Assembly: GCF_900177325.1 (NCBI RefSeq) | Contig: NZ_FXBL01000004.1 | Location: forward strand, 4,154,001-4,218,000 | Reading direction: 5' to 3' | Source of the DNA: Mesorhizobium australicum | GTDB taxonomy: Bacteria; Pseudomonadota; Alphaproteobacteria; Rhizobiales; Rhizobiaceae | DNA: 64,000 nt | Shown: one piece after another, positions 52,762-61,690 of the stretch | Layout of the letters: each line of letters begins with the position of its first letter | Numbering within the stretch: the stretch's first letter is position 1 | Notes under the pieces: generated by a model | Databases searched by the model: none | The model's input: the letters and a program-made list of their open reading frames with translations, nothing else | What the model was told of the DNA's origin: nothing | Program-made: the position numbers and the translations under genes

Positions 52762-52789
52762 GCCTGCCCCGCCGGATGGCGGGACAGGC
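52762..52789 (-). other. intergenic hairpin after the binding-protein gene
   Basis: GCCTGCCCCGCC pairs with GGCGGGACAGGC (12 bp, one mismatch) around GGAT, 16 nt after the stop of the solute-binding gene. No T-tract follows. Probably a 3'-end stabiliser that favours the binding-protein message. Confidence 0.5.
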
Positions 52790-52805
52790 AGGTTCGGGTA
52801 ACGTC

Positions 52806-53912
52806 TTACTGCACGTTGGCGCCGACGACCTTGTCCCAGCCACCGGTGACGGCGGCCTTGTTCTCGTTCACTTCGTCGAGCGTCGGGAAGTAGGCGGCCT
52901 CGTAGGCGGCGGCCGGCGGCAGCTTGTCAAGCACGTCCTGCGGGATCACGCCGCGCTTGGCCATGTCGTTGAAGCGGATCGGGTGGCAGTAGCCCTTGAG
53001 CCAACCGAGCTGGCCTTCATCGGAATAGAGATACTCCATCCACAGCTTCGCCGCGTTCGGATGCGGCGCGTAGGCGCTGATCGCCTGGACGTAGACGCCC
53101 GCGAGCACGCCCGACTTCGGCACCACGACCTCGACCGGCGGGTTGCCGGCGAGCGTGTCCTTGGCGGCGAGCGCATTGTAGTCCCACATCACGACGATGG
53201 GCGTGGCGCCCTGCGCCAGCGTGCCGGCCTTGCCGATGACGGGCACGAAGTTGCCGGCCTTGTTGAGCTCGGCGAAGAACTCGAGGCCCTTTTCGCCCGC
53301 TTCCTTGCCCGACTTGCCGCCCGTCGCGATGCCGGCGGCGAGAGCCGCGAGGATCGCCTGGTTCGACGCGCGCGGATCACCGGCGAGCGCCACCTGGCCC
53401 TTGTATTCGGGCTTCAGCAGGTCGGCCCAGTCGGCCGGCGCGTTCGGCACGAGGTCCTTGTTCACGAGGAACGACATCACGCCGTAGTAGTCGCCGTACC
53501 AGTGACCCTCGGGGTCCTTGGCGCCTTCCGGGATCGAATCCCAGGTCGAGACCTTGTAGGGCTGCACCAGGCCTTCGGCCTTGGACGACGGGCCGAAGGC
53601 CAGGCCGACGTCGATCACGTCGGGCGCCTGCGGGCCCTTGTTGTCCTTGTTCGCCTTGATCGCCTCGATCTCGTCCGCAGAACCCGCGTCCGGATTGAGC
53701 TCGTTGACGGAGATCTCCGGATACTTCTTCTTGAAGCCCTCGATAACCGCGCCGTAGCCGCACCAGTCGTGCGGCAGCGCGATCGTGGTGAGCATGCCTT
53801 CCGCCTTGGCAGCCGCTTCGAGCGCCGCCAGGTCCTGAGCCGACGAAATCGCCGACGAGGCCATCAGCGTGACCGCCGTGACCGAGAGAACCTTCCCCAT
53901 AGCCTTGAACAT
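52806..53912 (-). CDS. ABC transporter extracellular solute-binding protein
   Basis: Periplasmic binding protein of 368 residues. The signal peptide (1-25, ending SSA) starts at the ATG 53912, which has the strong ribosome site AAGGAG; the longer open frame upstream was rejected for that reason. The mature protein has the two-lobe layout of family 1 solute-binding proteins (GHWYGDYYGVMSFLVNKDLV, the hinge region, and IVVMWDYNALAAKD). Ligand uncertain: polyamine, iron(III) or phosphonate-type families all resemble it at this depth. First gene of a four-gene importer operon. Confidence 0.85.
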   Translation of the reverse strand: MFKAMGKVLSVTAVTLMASSAISSAQDLAALEAAAKAEGMLTTIALPHDWCGYGAVIEGFKKKYPEISVNELNPDAGSADEIEAIKANKDNKGPQAPDVIDVGLAFGPSSKAEGLVQPYKVSTWDSIPEGAKDPEGHWYGDYYGVMSFLVNKDLVPNAPADWADLLKPEYKGQVALAGDPRASNQAILAALAAGIATGGKSGKEAGEKGLEFFAELNKAGNFVPVIGKAGTLAQGATPIVVMWDYNALAAKDTLAGNPPVEVVVPKSGVLAGVYVQAISAYAPHPNAAKLWMEYLYSDEGQLGWLKGYCHPIRFNDMAKRGVIPQDVLDKLPPAAAYEAAYFPTLDEVNENKAAVTGGWDKVVGANVQ

Positions 53913-54113
53913 ATTCTTCTCCTTGAGACTGACGCCCACAGGCACCGGCAACGCGGGTAGCCGTTTCCCATGACAACTGGATGAACGTTATGCGAAGTCT
54001 GCGCCCTATCGAAATTAAAGCGTTTTCCGACTTTCCCCGCAATCAGGCCGCAGAATTAATTTCTTCGGCTAACAACCGGATATTGGCGGACGACCCTTGC
54101 CGCCCGCTTCTCC

Positions 54114-55286
54114 TCACAGCTTGCCGCTAATGGCGTGGTCGAGAACTTCGAGCGCCGCCTTCTTGGTAAACTTGACCGGATTGGAGCCCGTCGACGGGTC
54201 GGCGACCGCCATCTCGGCGATCATCGCCTTGCGCTTCTTGTCCATGTCCAGGCCCTTGATCAGCTCGGGCAGTGTGTGCGGCACCTTGAGCTGCTTGCGC
54301 AGCTTGAGCACCGCCTTGGCGAAGCCCTCATAGCCGCCCTTGATGCCGAGATAGGCGGCGGCGCGCGTCAGCCGCTCCTCGATGGCGGGACGGTTGAATT
54401 CCAGCACATAGGGCATGAACACGCCGTTGGTCATGCCGTGATGGGTGTCGTAGAGCGCGCCGATCGGATGCGACAGCGAATGGATCGCGCCCAACCCCTT
54501 CTGGAAGGCGGTCGCGCCCATGGCGGCCGCGCTCATCATGTGGGCGCGAGCGGTCAGGTCGCCCGGATTGGCGACGGCCTTGGGCAGGTTCTCGAACACC
54601 AGCCGCATGCCTTCCAGCGCTATGCCGTCGGCCATCGGGTGGTAGCCTGGCGCACAATAGGCCTCGAGGCAGTGCGCCAGCGCGTCCATGCCGGTGCCGA
54701 CGGTGATGAAGGCCGGCATGCCGACCGTCAGCTCCGGATCGGCAATGACGATCTGCGGCAAAAGCTTCGGGTGGAAGATGATCTTCTTGGTGTGGGTCTC
54801 CTCGTTGGTCAGCACCGCGGCGCGACCGACCTCGGAGCCGGTGCCGGCCGTGGTCGGCACGGCGACGATCGGCGCGATCTTCGAGGCGTCGGCGCGGGTC
54901 CACCAGTCGCCGATGTCCTCGAAGTCCCAGACGGGGCGGGTCTGGCCGGCCTGGAAGGCGATCAGCTTGCCGAGGTCGAGCGCCGAACCGCCGCCGAAGA
55001 CGATCGCGCCGTCATGCTTGCCCTTCTTCCAGACCGCGATGCCGGCGGTGAGGTTCGCCTCGACCGGGTTCGGCTTGACGTCGGAGAAGACGCCGTAGGG
55101 CACGCCGGCATCGTCGAGGATCTTCAGCGTCCTGGCCACGACCGGCAGCTTGACCAGACCCGGGTCGGTAACGAAGAGCGGCTTCTTGATGCCGACAGCC
55201 GCGAGTGCATCGGGCAGTTCCGAAATGCGGCCGGCGCCGAAGCGGACGGTGGTCGGGTAGTTCCATTTGGAGACGAGCTTGGTCAT
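54114..55286 (-). CDS. iron-containing alcohol dehydrogenase
   Basis: Group III (Fe-type) NAD(P)-dependent alcohol dehydrogenase, 390 residues. GGGSALDLGK binds the cofactor phosphates and VPTTAGTGSEVGR is the family signature; metal ligands come from DALAHCLEAY and from HSLSHPIGALYDTHHG. The ATG at 55286 starts right at the domain; an upstream extension would overlap the neighbouring gene in another frame. Last gene of the operon begun at 63013. In context it probably oxidises an alcohol or hydroxy acid to the aldehyde used by the neighbouring aldehyde dehydrogenase, or the reverse. Confidence 0.9.
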   Translation of the reverse strand: MTKLVSKWNYPTTVRFGAGRISELPDALAAVGIKKPLFVTDPGLVKLPVVARTLKILDDAGVPYGVFSDVKPNPVEANLTAGIAVWKKGKHDGAIVFGGGSALDLGKLIAFQAGQTRPVWDFEDIGDWWTRADASKIAPIVAVPTTAGTGSEVGRAAVLTNEETHTKKIIFHPKLLPQIVIADPELTVGMPAFITVGTGMDALAHCLEAYCAPGYHPMADGIALEGMRLVFENLPKAVANPGDLTARAHMMSAAAMGATAFQKGLGAIHSLSHPIGALYDTHHGMTNGVFMPYVLEFNRPAIEERLTRAAAYLGIKGGYEGFAKAVLKLRKQLKVPHTLPELIKGLDMDKKRKAMIAEMAVADPSTGSNPVKFTKKAALEVLDHAISGKL

Positions 55287-55306
55287 GGTTGCCTCTATGG
55301 GGAAAG

Positions 55307-56410
55307 TCAGGTTGTCGCGAATGATCGATGGGCCGCCGGAGCGGCCAGCTTTGCACCGGGCTGCCGGCCGGACAGGATCTTGTCCGCCACGCGATCGACG
55401 AAGCCGCGCATGCCGGGAACCGACAGCGCGTCCGCGTAGCCGATGGTCCAGTAGCGCGCCGCCGATGACGTCCGGGGGGGAAACAGCTGCTCGTCGGGCA
55501 GGTTGACGAACAGCCCACGGTAGCGATCGAGCTCGCGCGCCGCGGGCGGGTCCCAGTCGGCGGCGAAGGACCGCTCCACGGCACTGCCGCGCCCCAGCGC
55601 AGTGACGGCCTCGCGCAATTCCTGCGGCATCTCGCGGACGGCGTAGTGGGCCATATAGATGGTCTCGGTGCTCCTGCCGGCGCCGGCATTGTCGAACAGC
55701 TCGTCCGGCGCGACGCCGAAGCGCGCCGACAGCGCGCCGTTGACGAGGCGTGTGATCTCGGCGAGCTCCGGGTCCGCGTTGCGGTGGACCCATTGCTGGC
55801 TTGCGCCGGCCGCGAGCGTCGCGGGATCGTCGATGCCCATTTCGGCGAGAAGGGTGGGCACGACGCTGCCGTCTCGGACGACGGCCCAGTCGCACGACAC
55901 CGCCTTCACCTTGCCGCCGGCGACCGAGGTCGCCCGGTCGAGAACGAGGTCGAACCGGTGGTCGACATGCCGCCCGGCGACGACCTTGTCCAGAAAGGCG
56001 GGGAAGGACTGCGCGTCGCGCCTGCGGCAATATTGAGCCCAGCGCGACGGCAGGTAGCCCGCCCAGTGGCGGAAGGCGAAGATGAAGGTGAGGTCGCAAT
56101 CGCCGAAGCAGCCCGCCACGGTGCGCAGCGCCTCCGGCGGAAAGGTCGTCAGCGCCTCCCCCGAGAGCACCAGCTTGCCGGAACCCTTCGCGATCGCGGT
56201 CTCCACCACCTTGCGCAGTTCGGCCGGATTCCAGTCCGGCCGGATCGCGTAGAGCAGCGGTCCGTGCTGCCCCTTCGGCCCCGGAGCATAGAACACGCCG
56301 GCGGCGAGAAGCTCGTCGCGCCGCGCATCCATGAAGGTCTGGAACGAGGTCGTGCCCGTCTTGTGCATCCCGCCGTGGATGAAGACCTCGAGCCTGCGCC
56401 CAGCGGACAT
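55307..56410 (-). CDS. sulfotransferase-like P-loop protein
   Basis: A 367-residue protein whose N-terminus carries GMHKTGTTS (residues 14-22), the phosphosulfate-binding loop of sulfotransferase-fold proteins. A later region with FIFAFRHWAGYLPSRWAQY fits the 3'-phosphate-binding segment of the same fold. The rest is not recognisable to me. The ATG at 56410 overlaps the aldehyde dehydrogenase stop by one base; a GTG one codon earlier also exists. Finding a sulfotransferase-like gene between aldehyde and alcohol dehydrogenases is odd; it could modify a surface glycan or a pathway intermediate. No signal peptide or membrane helix. Confidence 0.55.
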   Translation of the reverse strand: MSAGRRLEVFIHGGMHKTGTTSFQTFMDARRDELLAAGVFYAPGPKGQHGPLLYAIRPDWNPAELRKVVETAIAKGSGKLVLSGEALTTFPPEALRTVAGCFGDCDLTFIFAFRHWAGYLPSRWAQYCRRRDAQSFPAFLDKVVAGRHVDHRFDLVLDRATSVAGGKVKAVSCDWAVVRDGSVVPTLLAEMGIDDPATLAAGASQQWVHRNADPELAEITRLVNGALSARFGVAPDELFDNAGAGRSTETIYMAHYAVREMPQELREAVTALGRGSAVERSFAADWDPPAARELDRYRGLFVNLPDEQLFPPRTSSAARYWTIGYADALSVPGMRGFVDRVADKILSGRQPGAKLAAPAAHRSFATT

Positions 56411-57795
56411 CACACCTGTCTCAGATGATAGCTCTTCGGCCGGGTGAGGTTGTCGTAGCCGATGGCGGAGAGGGCTGCGCCCTTGCCGGTGTCCTTGACG
56501 CCGGTCCAGACGAGAGCCGGGTCGAGATAGTCGCAGCGGTTCATGAACAGCGTGCCGGTCTCCACCCTGTCGCCGATCTTCTCGGCCCGCTCCAGGTCCC
56601 TGGTCCAGATCGAGGCGGTGAGGCCGTAGGGGCTGTCGTTCATCAACGCGATCGCGTCCTCGTCGCCGCGCACCTTCATGATGCCGACGACCGGGCCGAA
56701 GCTCTCCTCGCGCATGACGCTCATCTGGTGGTCGACATTGGTCAGCACCTCGACCGGGAGATAGGGCGAGCCAGCGACGTCGCGCTCGTCCTTCGTGTTG
56801 AGGTGTGCCGTCGCACCCTTGCGCAGGGCTTCGGCCTTCTGCTCGCGGATGAAGTCGGCGAAACGGGCCTGAGCCATCGGACCGATGACGGTGTCGGCCT
56901 TCGTCGGGTCGCCGAGCGTCCAGTTTTTGCTCTCTGCGATGAAGCCGTCGACGAAATCGTCATAGACCTTCTCGTGCACGTAGATGCGCTCGATGCCGCA
57001 GCAGCACTGGCCGGAATTGTAGAACGCGCCTTCGGCGAGATTGGCGATGGCGTGGTCGAGCTTGGCGTCGGGCAGCACATAGGCCGGGTCCTTGCCGCCG
57101 AGCTCCAGGCCAAGCGTCATGAACGTGCCCGCGGCCGCCTTCTCGATCGCACGCCCGCCGGCGACCGAACCGGTGAAGTTGACGTGGTCGATCTTGCCCG
57201 AGGCGAGCAGCTTCTCGGTCTGCGAATGGTTCATCACCAGGTTCTGGAACAGGCCCTTCGGCAGGCCCGCCACATCGAAGGCCTTCTGGAAGCGCTCGCC
57301 GACCAGAAGCGTCTGCGCCGCGTGCTTGAGGATGACGGCCGAGCCCGCGATCAGCGCCGGCACGATCGTGTTGACGGCGGTGAGGTATGGATAATTCCAA
57401 GGCGCGATGACCATAACCACGCCGAGCGGCTCGCGCTTGACGTAGCGCTTGAAGCCTTCCTTCGGGTTGGACGCCATGACCGGCTTCAGCGCCTGTTCGG
57501 CGATCTCGACCATGTACTGGACGCGTTCCTTCACGCCGCCGAACTCGCCGCCATACTTGACCGGACGGCCCATCTGCCAGGCGAGCTCCGGCACGATCTC
57601 ATCGGTCATGCCCACCAGCGCCTCGAGCATGGCGAGCATATACTTGCAGCGCTCGGCGACCGGCACGTCGACCCACTTCGCCTGCGCGGCCTTGGCGCGC
57701 TCGACGGCGGCGTTCACGGCCTGGTCCGTTGCGACCGGACGCTCGGCATAGATCGAGCCGTCGACGGGTGATTTGATCTTGACCGTTTCGGTCAT
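56410..57795 (-). CDS. aldehyde dehydrogenase family protein
   Basis: NAD(P)-dependent aldehyde dehydrogenase, 461 residues. N134 lies in APWNYPY, FTGS at 207-210, the general base E231 in LELGGKDP, and the catalytic cysteine within NSGQCCCG (C265 by the GQxC pattern). Length is slightly short of the usual 480-500. It is 23 bp downstream of the glutamine-synthetase-like gene. A PuuC-like role, oxidising a gamma-glutamyl aminoaldehyde, would fit the neighbour but is inferred. Confidence 0.92.
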   Translation of the reverse strand: MTETVKIKSPVDGSIYAERPVATDQAVNAAVERAKAAQAKWVDVPVAERCKYMLAMLEALVGMTDEIVPELAWQMGRPVKYGGEFGGVKERVQYMVEIAEQALKPVMASNPKEGFKRYVKREPLGVVMVIAPWNYPYLTAVNTIVPALIAGSAVILKHAAQTLLVGERFQKAFDVAGLPKGLFQNLVMNHSQTEKLLASGKIDHVNFTGSVAGGRAIEKAAAGTFMTLGLELGGKDPAYVLPDAKLDHAIANLAEGAFYNSGQCCCGIERIYVHEKVYDDFVDGFIAESKNWTLGDPTKADTVIGPMAQARFADFIREQKAEALRKGATAHLNTKDERDVAGSPYLPVEVLTNVDHQMSVMREESFGPVVGIMKVRGDEDAIALMNDSPYGLTASIWTRDLERAEKIGDRVETGTLFMNRCDYLDPALVWTGVKDTGKGAALSAIGYDNLTRPKSYHLRQV

Positions 57796-57818
57796 GGCAT
57801 TTCCTCGTTCTTGATGTC

Positions 57819-59189
57819 TCAGTAGCGTTCGAAGCCGCGGTGCAGCTCCCAGTCGGTGATGCGCCGGTCGTATTCGAACTGTTCCCAGCGCGCGGTGTGG
57901 ACGTAGTGTTCTATCACGTCCTCGCCGAGCGCCGATTTCAGCATCTTCGACTTCGCCAGCGTTTCGGTCGCCTCACGCAACGTCTTCGGGATCTCGGGCA
58001 GCTTCGCGGCCTGGTAGGCGTCACCCACAAAGGGCTTCTGCAGCTCAAGCTTCTCGTCGATGCCAGCGAGACCGGCGGCGATCAGCGCGGCGAAGGCGAG
58101 ATAGGGGTTCAGGTCCGCGCCCCCGATGCGGCACTCCATGCGGATACCCTTGGTCCCCTCCCCGCAGAGCCGGAAGCCCGCGGTGCGGTTGTCCTCGGAC
58201 CACATGATCTTGGTCGGTGCGAAGGTGCCCGACTGGAAGCGCTTGTAGGAGTTGATGTAGGGCGCCAGGAACCAGGTGAACTCCTTGGCATATTTGATCT
58301 GTCCGGCCGACCACTGCTGGCCAAGCTTGGACAAGGTCCACGGCTCCTTCTTGTCGAAGAACAGCGGCGTCTTGCCGTCGGCGCTCCACAGCGAATTGTG
58401 GATGTGCGACGAGTTGCCGGCGAGCGCGTAGTTGTACTTGGCCATGAACGTCACGGCCTTGCCCTCTTGGTCGGCGATCTCCTTGGCGCCGTTCTTCAGG
58501 AAGACGTGCCGGTCGGCCATTTCGAGGGCCTCGGCGTAGCGGACGTTGATCTCCTCCTGGCCGGGTCCCCACTCGCCCTTGGAGTTTTCGACCGGGATGC
58601 CGGCGGCGTGCATCTCGTTGCGCAGCCGGCGCATGAAGCCTTCTTCCTTGGTGGTGATGCCGATCTGGTAGTCGCCGATATGGGGCGAGGCGGTCGATAG
58701 GTCCTGCCAGTGCTTCGCGCGCGCCGTGTCGTAGGTCTCGCTGAGCAGGTAGAATTCGAGTTCCGAGGCGAAGTAGCCGATGTAGCCGCGCTCCGCGAGG
58801 CGGGCGACCTGCTTGCGCAGGATGGCGCGCGGCGAATGCGGCAGGTCCTCATGATGGTGGTGATCCTGGATGTCGCAGATGACCAACGCGGTCTTTTCGA
58901 GCCACGGCACCCGGCGCAGCGTGTTCATGTCCGGCTTGAGCACGAAGTCACCATAGCCCTGGCTCCAGCTCGCCGCCTTGTAGCCTGGCACCGGCTCCAT
59001 ATCGATATCGAGCGCCAGCAGGTAGTTGCAGCCATGCGTCTCGTCATAAGCGGACTCTGCAAAGAAGGACGCGAGGAACCGCTTGCCGAACAGCCGGCCC
59101 TGCATGTCGACGCCGCAGGCGAGCACGGTGTCGATCTCGCCCGATGCGATCGCTTTCTTCAGGTCTGCGAAGGAAAGATTTCCGGCCAT
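57819..59189 (-). CDS. glutamine synthetase family ligase (gamma-glutamyl-amine ligase type)
   Basis: ATP-dependent ligase of the glutamine synthetase fold, 456 residues. The N-terminal beta-grasp (about 8-110) and catalytic barrel are present, with EWGPGQEEINVRYAEAL, KYNYALAGNSSHIHNSLW (ATP/glutamate site) and NRTAGFRLCGEGTKGIRMECRIGGADLNPYLAFAA given as the C-terminal region 335-370. The sequence departs from housekeeping GlnA and resembles the PuuA/GlnA3-like enzymes that couple glutamate to an amine other than ammonia. Together with an aldehyde dehydrogenase and an amidohydrolase it suggests a gamma-glutamylated amine pathway. Substrate unknown. Confidence 0.85.
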   Translation of the reverse strand: MAGNLSFADLKKAIASGEIDTVLACGVDMQGRLFGKRFLASFFAESAYDETHGCNYLLALDIDMEPVPGYKAASWSQGYGDFVLKPDMNTLRRVPWLEKTALVICDIQDHHHHEDLPHSPRAILRKQVARLAERGYIGYFASELEFYLLSETYDTARAKHWQDLSTASPHIGDYQIGITTKEEGFMRRLRNEMHAAGIPVENSKGEWGPGQEEINVRYAEALEMADRHVFLKNGAKEIADQEGKAVTFMAKYNYALAGNSSHIHNSLWSADGKTPLFFDKKEPWTLSKLGQQWSAGQIKYAKEFTWFLAPYINSYKRFQSGTFAPTKIMWSEDNRTAGFRLCGEGTKGIRMECRIGGADLNPYLAFAALIAAGLAGIDEKLELQKPFVGDAYQAAKLPEIPKTLREATETLAKSKMLKSALGEDVIEHYVHTARWEQFEYDRRITDWELHRGFERY

Positions 59190-59225
59190 TCGTCCCTCTC
59201 GATGCGGTTCATCCGCCCAATCCGC

Positions 59226-59251
59226 AAAACGGCCGGGCCCATGCCCGGCCG
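59226..59251 (-). terminator. hairpin with short T-tract after dctP
   Basis: CGGCCGGGC (59230-59238) pairs perfectly with GCCCGGCCG (59243-59251) around CCAT; on the minus strand four T follow. It begins 21 nt after the dctP stop and precedes the ligase gene by about 40 bp, so it is probably a partial terminator inside the operon. Confidence 0.6.
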
Positions 59252-59272
59252 CCTCGTGTTTCTATCCCTTTG

Positions 59273-60334
59273 TCAGCCCTGCGTGTAGACGCCGCCGGCC
59301 TTCTTGAGGATCTGGTTGTACTCCTTGAAGATCGAGACCACCTTGGCCTTGACTTCGCCTTCGGCGGCGATCTCGTCCCAGAACTTGAGCGCCGCGTTTT
59401 CCACCTCGGCCCATTCGGCGGCCGGGATGGTGGTGAGCTTCAGCTTGTCGCCGGTGGCGCGCAGCTTGGCCTCGCCGCCCCAGTACCACTGATTGCGGTA
59501 GGTGTGGCCGGCGTCGACGCAGGCCTGCCAGAGCTGCTTGAGGTGGTCCGGAATGTCGGCCCAGCTCTTCTCGTTGACGAACCACGAGCCGATCCAGGCG
59601 CCTGAGATGTTGTTGGTGGTGAAGTGGTCGGTCACGTCGGCCCAGCCCACCGTGTAGTCCTCGGTGATTCCCGACCAGCTCATGCCGTCGAGCTCTCCGG
59701 TCTGGACCGCCACCTGAACATCCTCATAGGGCAGCACGACCGGCACCACGCCGAACTGTGCGAGGAACTTGCCGGCCGTCGGGAAGGTATAGAGACGCAG
59801 GCCCTGCAGATCCGAAAGCGAGTTCAGCGCCTTCTTGGTATTGAAATGGCACGGGTCCTGGCCTGCGGCCGACAGCCAGACGACACCGCCGGCCTTGGCA
59901 TAGGCGTCGCGCCAGATGTCGGCGAGGCCGTACTGGTTGAACAGCACCGGCACGTCGAGGATGTGCTTGGTGGCGAACGGGAAGTAGCCGCCGAAGACGG
60001 AGATGTCGACGGGCGCGGCCATCGAGTCGTCGTCCGAATGCACGGCATTGATCGTGCCGGCCTGCATGGCGCGGAACAGTTCGCCGGTCGGCACGATCTG
60101 GTCGGCATAATAGAGCTCGATCTCCATCTCGCCCTTCGCCGCCTTGTTGAACATGTCGACCGCCGGCTTGGTGACGTGCGGGCCGAGGGCCGCGCCGGCA
60201 TAGGTCTGCAGCCGCCACTTGATCGGCGTCTGGGCGATCACGGCCGGAGCGGCGAGCGTTGTAGCGCCGGCCGCGCCCGCGGTGACAAGGCCGGCCTGCT
60301 TCAGGAAATTGCGTCTGCTGTGTATGGTCTTCAT
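59273..60334 (-). CDS. TRAP transporter substrate-binding protein (DctP family), Tat-exported
   Basis: Periplasmic binding protein of 353 residues. The signal has a twin-arginine motif SRRNFLK followed by a hydrophobic stretch and ends near residue 35 (VIA), so Tat export is likely. The mature part begins TPIKWRLQTYAG; ADQIVPTGELFRAMQAGTI and GMSWSGITEDYTVGW are typical of DctP ligand-site segments. Two adjacent ATGs exist (60337, 60334); the second has better spacing from AAGGGG. It is third in the TRAP gene order Q-M-P here. Confidence 0.9.
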   Translation of the reverse strand: MKTIHSRRNFLKQAGLVTAGAAGATTLAAPAVIAQTPIKWRLQTYAGAALGPHVTKPAVDMFNKAAKGEMEIELYYADQIVPTGELFRAMQAGTINAVHSDDDSMAAPVDISVFGGYFPFATKHILDVPVLFNQYGLADIWRDAYAKAGGVVWLSAAGQDPCHFNTKKALNSLSDLQGLRLYTFPTAGKFLAQFGVVPVVLPYEDVQVAVQTGELDGMSWSGITEDYTVGWADVTDHFTTNNISGAWIGSWFVNEKSWADIPDHLKQLWQACVDAGHTYRNQWYWGGEAKLRATGDKLKLTTIPAAEWAEVENAALKFWDEIAAEGEVKAKVVSIFKEYNQILKKAGGVYTQG

Positions 60335-60364
60335 CATGTTCCCCTTTGCTTGAAACTCATCGGA

Positions 60365-61690
60365 CTATTTCGAGTAGACGTAGTTCGGCAGCCACGTGGC
60401 GATCGCCGGGAAGAGCCCGATGATCAGCAGCGTGAGCAGCATGATCCCCACGAACGGGAATACGGATCGGTATATGTCCGGCAGGGTCACCTCCGGCGGC
60501 GCCATCGCCCGCATCAGGAAGAGGTTGTAGCCGAAAGGCGGCGTCAGATACGCGATCTGGCAGGTGATGGTGTAGAGCACGCCGTACCAGACAAGATCGA
60601 AACCGAGCGCGCCGGCGAGCGGGATGAACAGCGGCGCCACGATCACCAGCATCGCCGTGTCGTCGAGAAAGATGCCGAGGCCGAGGAAGGTGAGCTGCAT
60701 CAGCACCAGCACCTGCCACGGTTCCAGCCCCATGTCGCCGAGGAACAGCCGTTCGATCGACTTCACCGCCCCCAGCCCGTCGAACACAGCGCCAAAGCAG
60801 AGCGCGGCCGTGATGATCCAGAAGAACATGCACGAAATGCCGAGCGTCTTCCTGATCGTCTCGTGCATCACCTTGCCGGTCAGGCGGCCGCGCGCCGCCG
60901 CCGCAAGAATGGCGGAAACGGCACCGACCGCTGAACTCTCGACCAGGCTGGTGACGCCGGTGACAAACAGGCCCATCATCGACACGAAGATCGCAAGCGG
61001 GATAAGGCCGGCGCGCAGCAGTTTCAGCTTCTCGGCCAGGCTGTAGCCGTCGCGCTCTTCCCTGGCGAGGGGAGGACCGAGGCTCGGCTGAAGCCAGCAG
61101 CGGACCGCGATGTAGACCACGAAAAGCGCGGCCATCAGCAGGCCCGGAAACACGCCGGCGAGCCACAGATTGCCGACGGGCTGCCTGGCGATCATGCCGT
61201 AGAGCACGAGCACGACGCTCGGCGGCACCAGGATGCCGAGCGAGGAGCCGGCCTGGATGACGCCCGTCACCATGATCTTGTCGTAGCCGCGACGCAGAAG
61301 TTCCGGCAACGCGATGGTGGCGCCCACCGCCATGCCCGCCACGGACAGGCCGTTGATGGCGGAGATCACCACCATCATGGCGATCGTGCCGATGGCGAGC
61401 CCGCCACGCACCGGCCCGAACCAGACGTGGAACATCTTGTAGAGGTCGTCCGCAATGCGCGATTCCGCCAGCATGTAGCCCATGAACACGAACAGCGGCA
61501 GCGTGAGCAGCGGATACCACTTCATCACTTTGATGAAGGCGGTGAACGGAATCTCGATCCCGCCCTCGCCCCACAGCAGCAGGGCGGCGAAGGCGCCGAC
61601 GAAGCCGATGACCGCGAACACCCGCTGCCCCGTCAGGAGCAGCAGCATCATCGAAGAGAACATCAGCGTGGCGATGAGGCCATAGCTCAT
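60365..61690 (-). CDS. TRAP transporter large permease (DctM family)
   Basis: Membrane permease of 441 residues with about 12 hydrophobic segments. Seen near the N-terminus is LFVFMGYMLAESRIADDLY, then INGLSVAGMAVGATIALPELLRRGY, AGSSLGILVPPSVVLVLYG and LDDTAMLVIVAPLFIP, all usual DctM wording. The ATG at 61690 overlaps the small-permease stop by 4 bp (ATGA). It belongs to the second TRAP importer of the window, not closely similar to the first. Confidence 0.92.
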   Translation of the reverse strand: MSYGLIATLMFSSMMLLLLTGQRVFAVIGFVGAFAALLLWGEGGIEIPFTAFIKVMKWYPLLTLPLFVFMGYMLAESRIADDLYKMFHVWFGPVRGGLAIGTIAMMVVISAINGLSVAGMAVGATIALPELLRRGYDKIMVTGVIQAGSSLGILVPPSVVLVLYGMIARQPVGNLWLAGVFPGLLMAALFVVYIAVRCWLQPSLGPPLAREERDGYSLAEKLKLLRAGLIPLAIFVSMMGLFVTGVTSLVESSAVGAVSAILAAAARGRLTGKVMHETIRKTLGISCMFFWIITAALCFGAVFDGLGAVKSIERLFLGDMGLEPWQVLVLMQLTFLGLGIFLDDTAMLVIVAPLFIPLAGALGFDLVWYGVLYTITCQIAYLTPPFGYNLFLMRAMAPPEVTLPDIYRSVFPFVGIMLLTLLIIGLFPAIATWLPNYVYSK

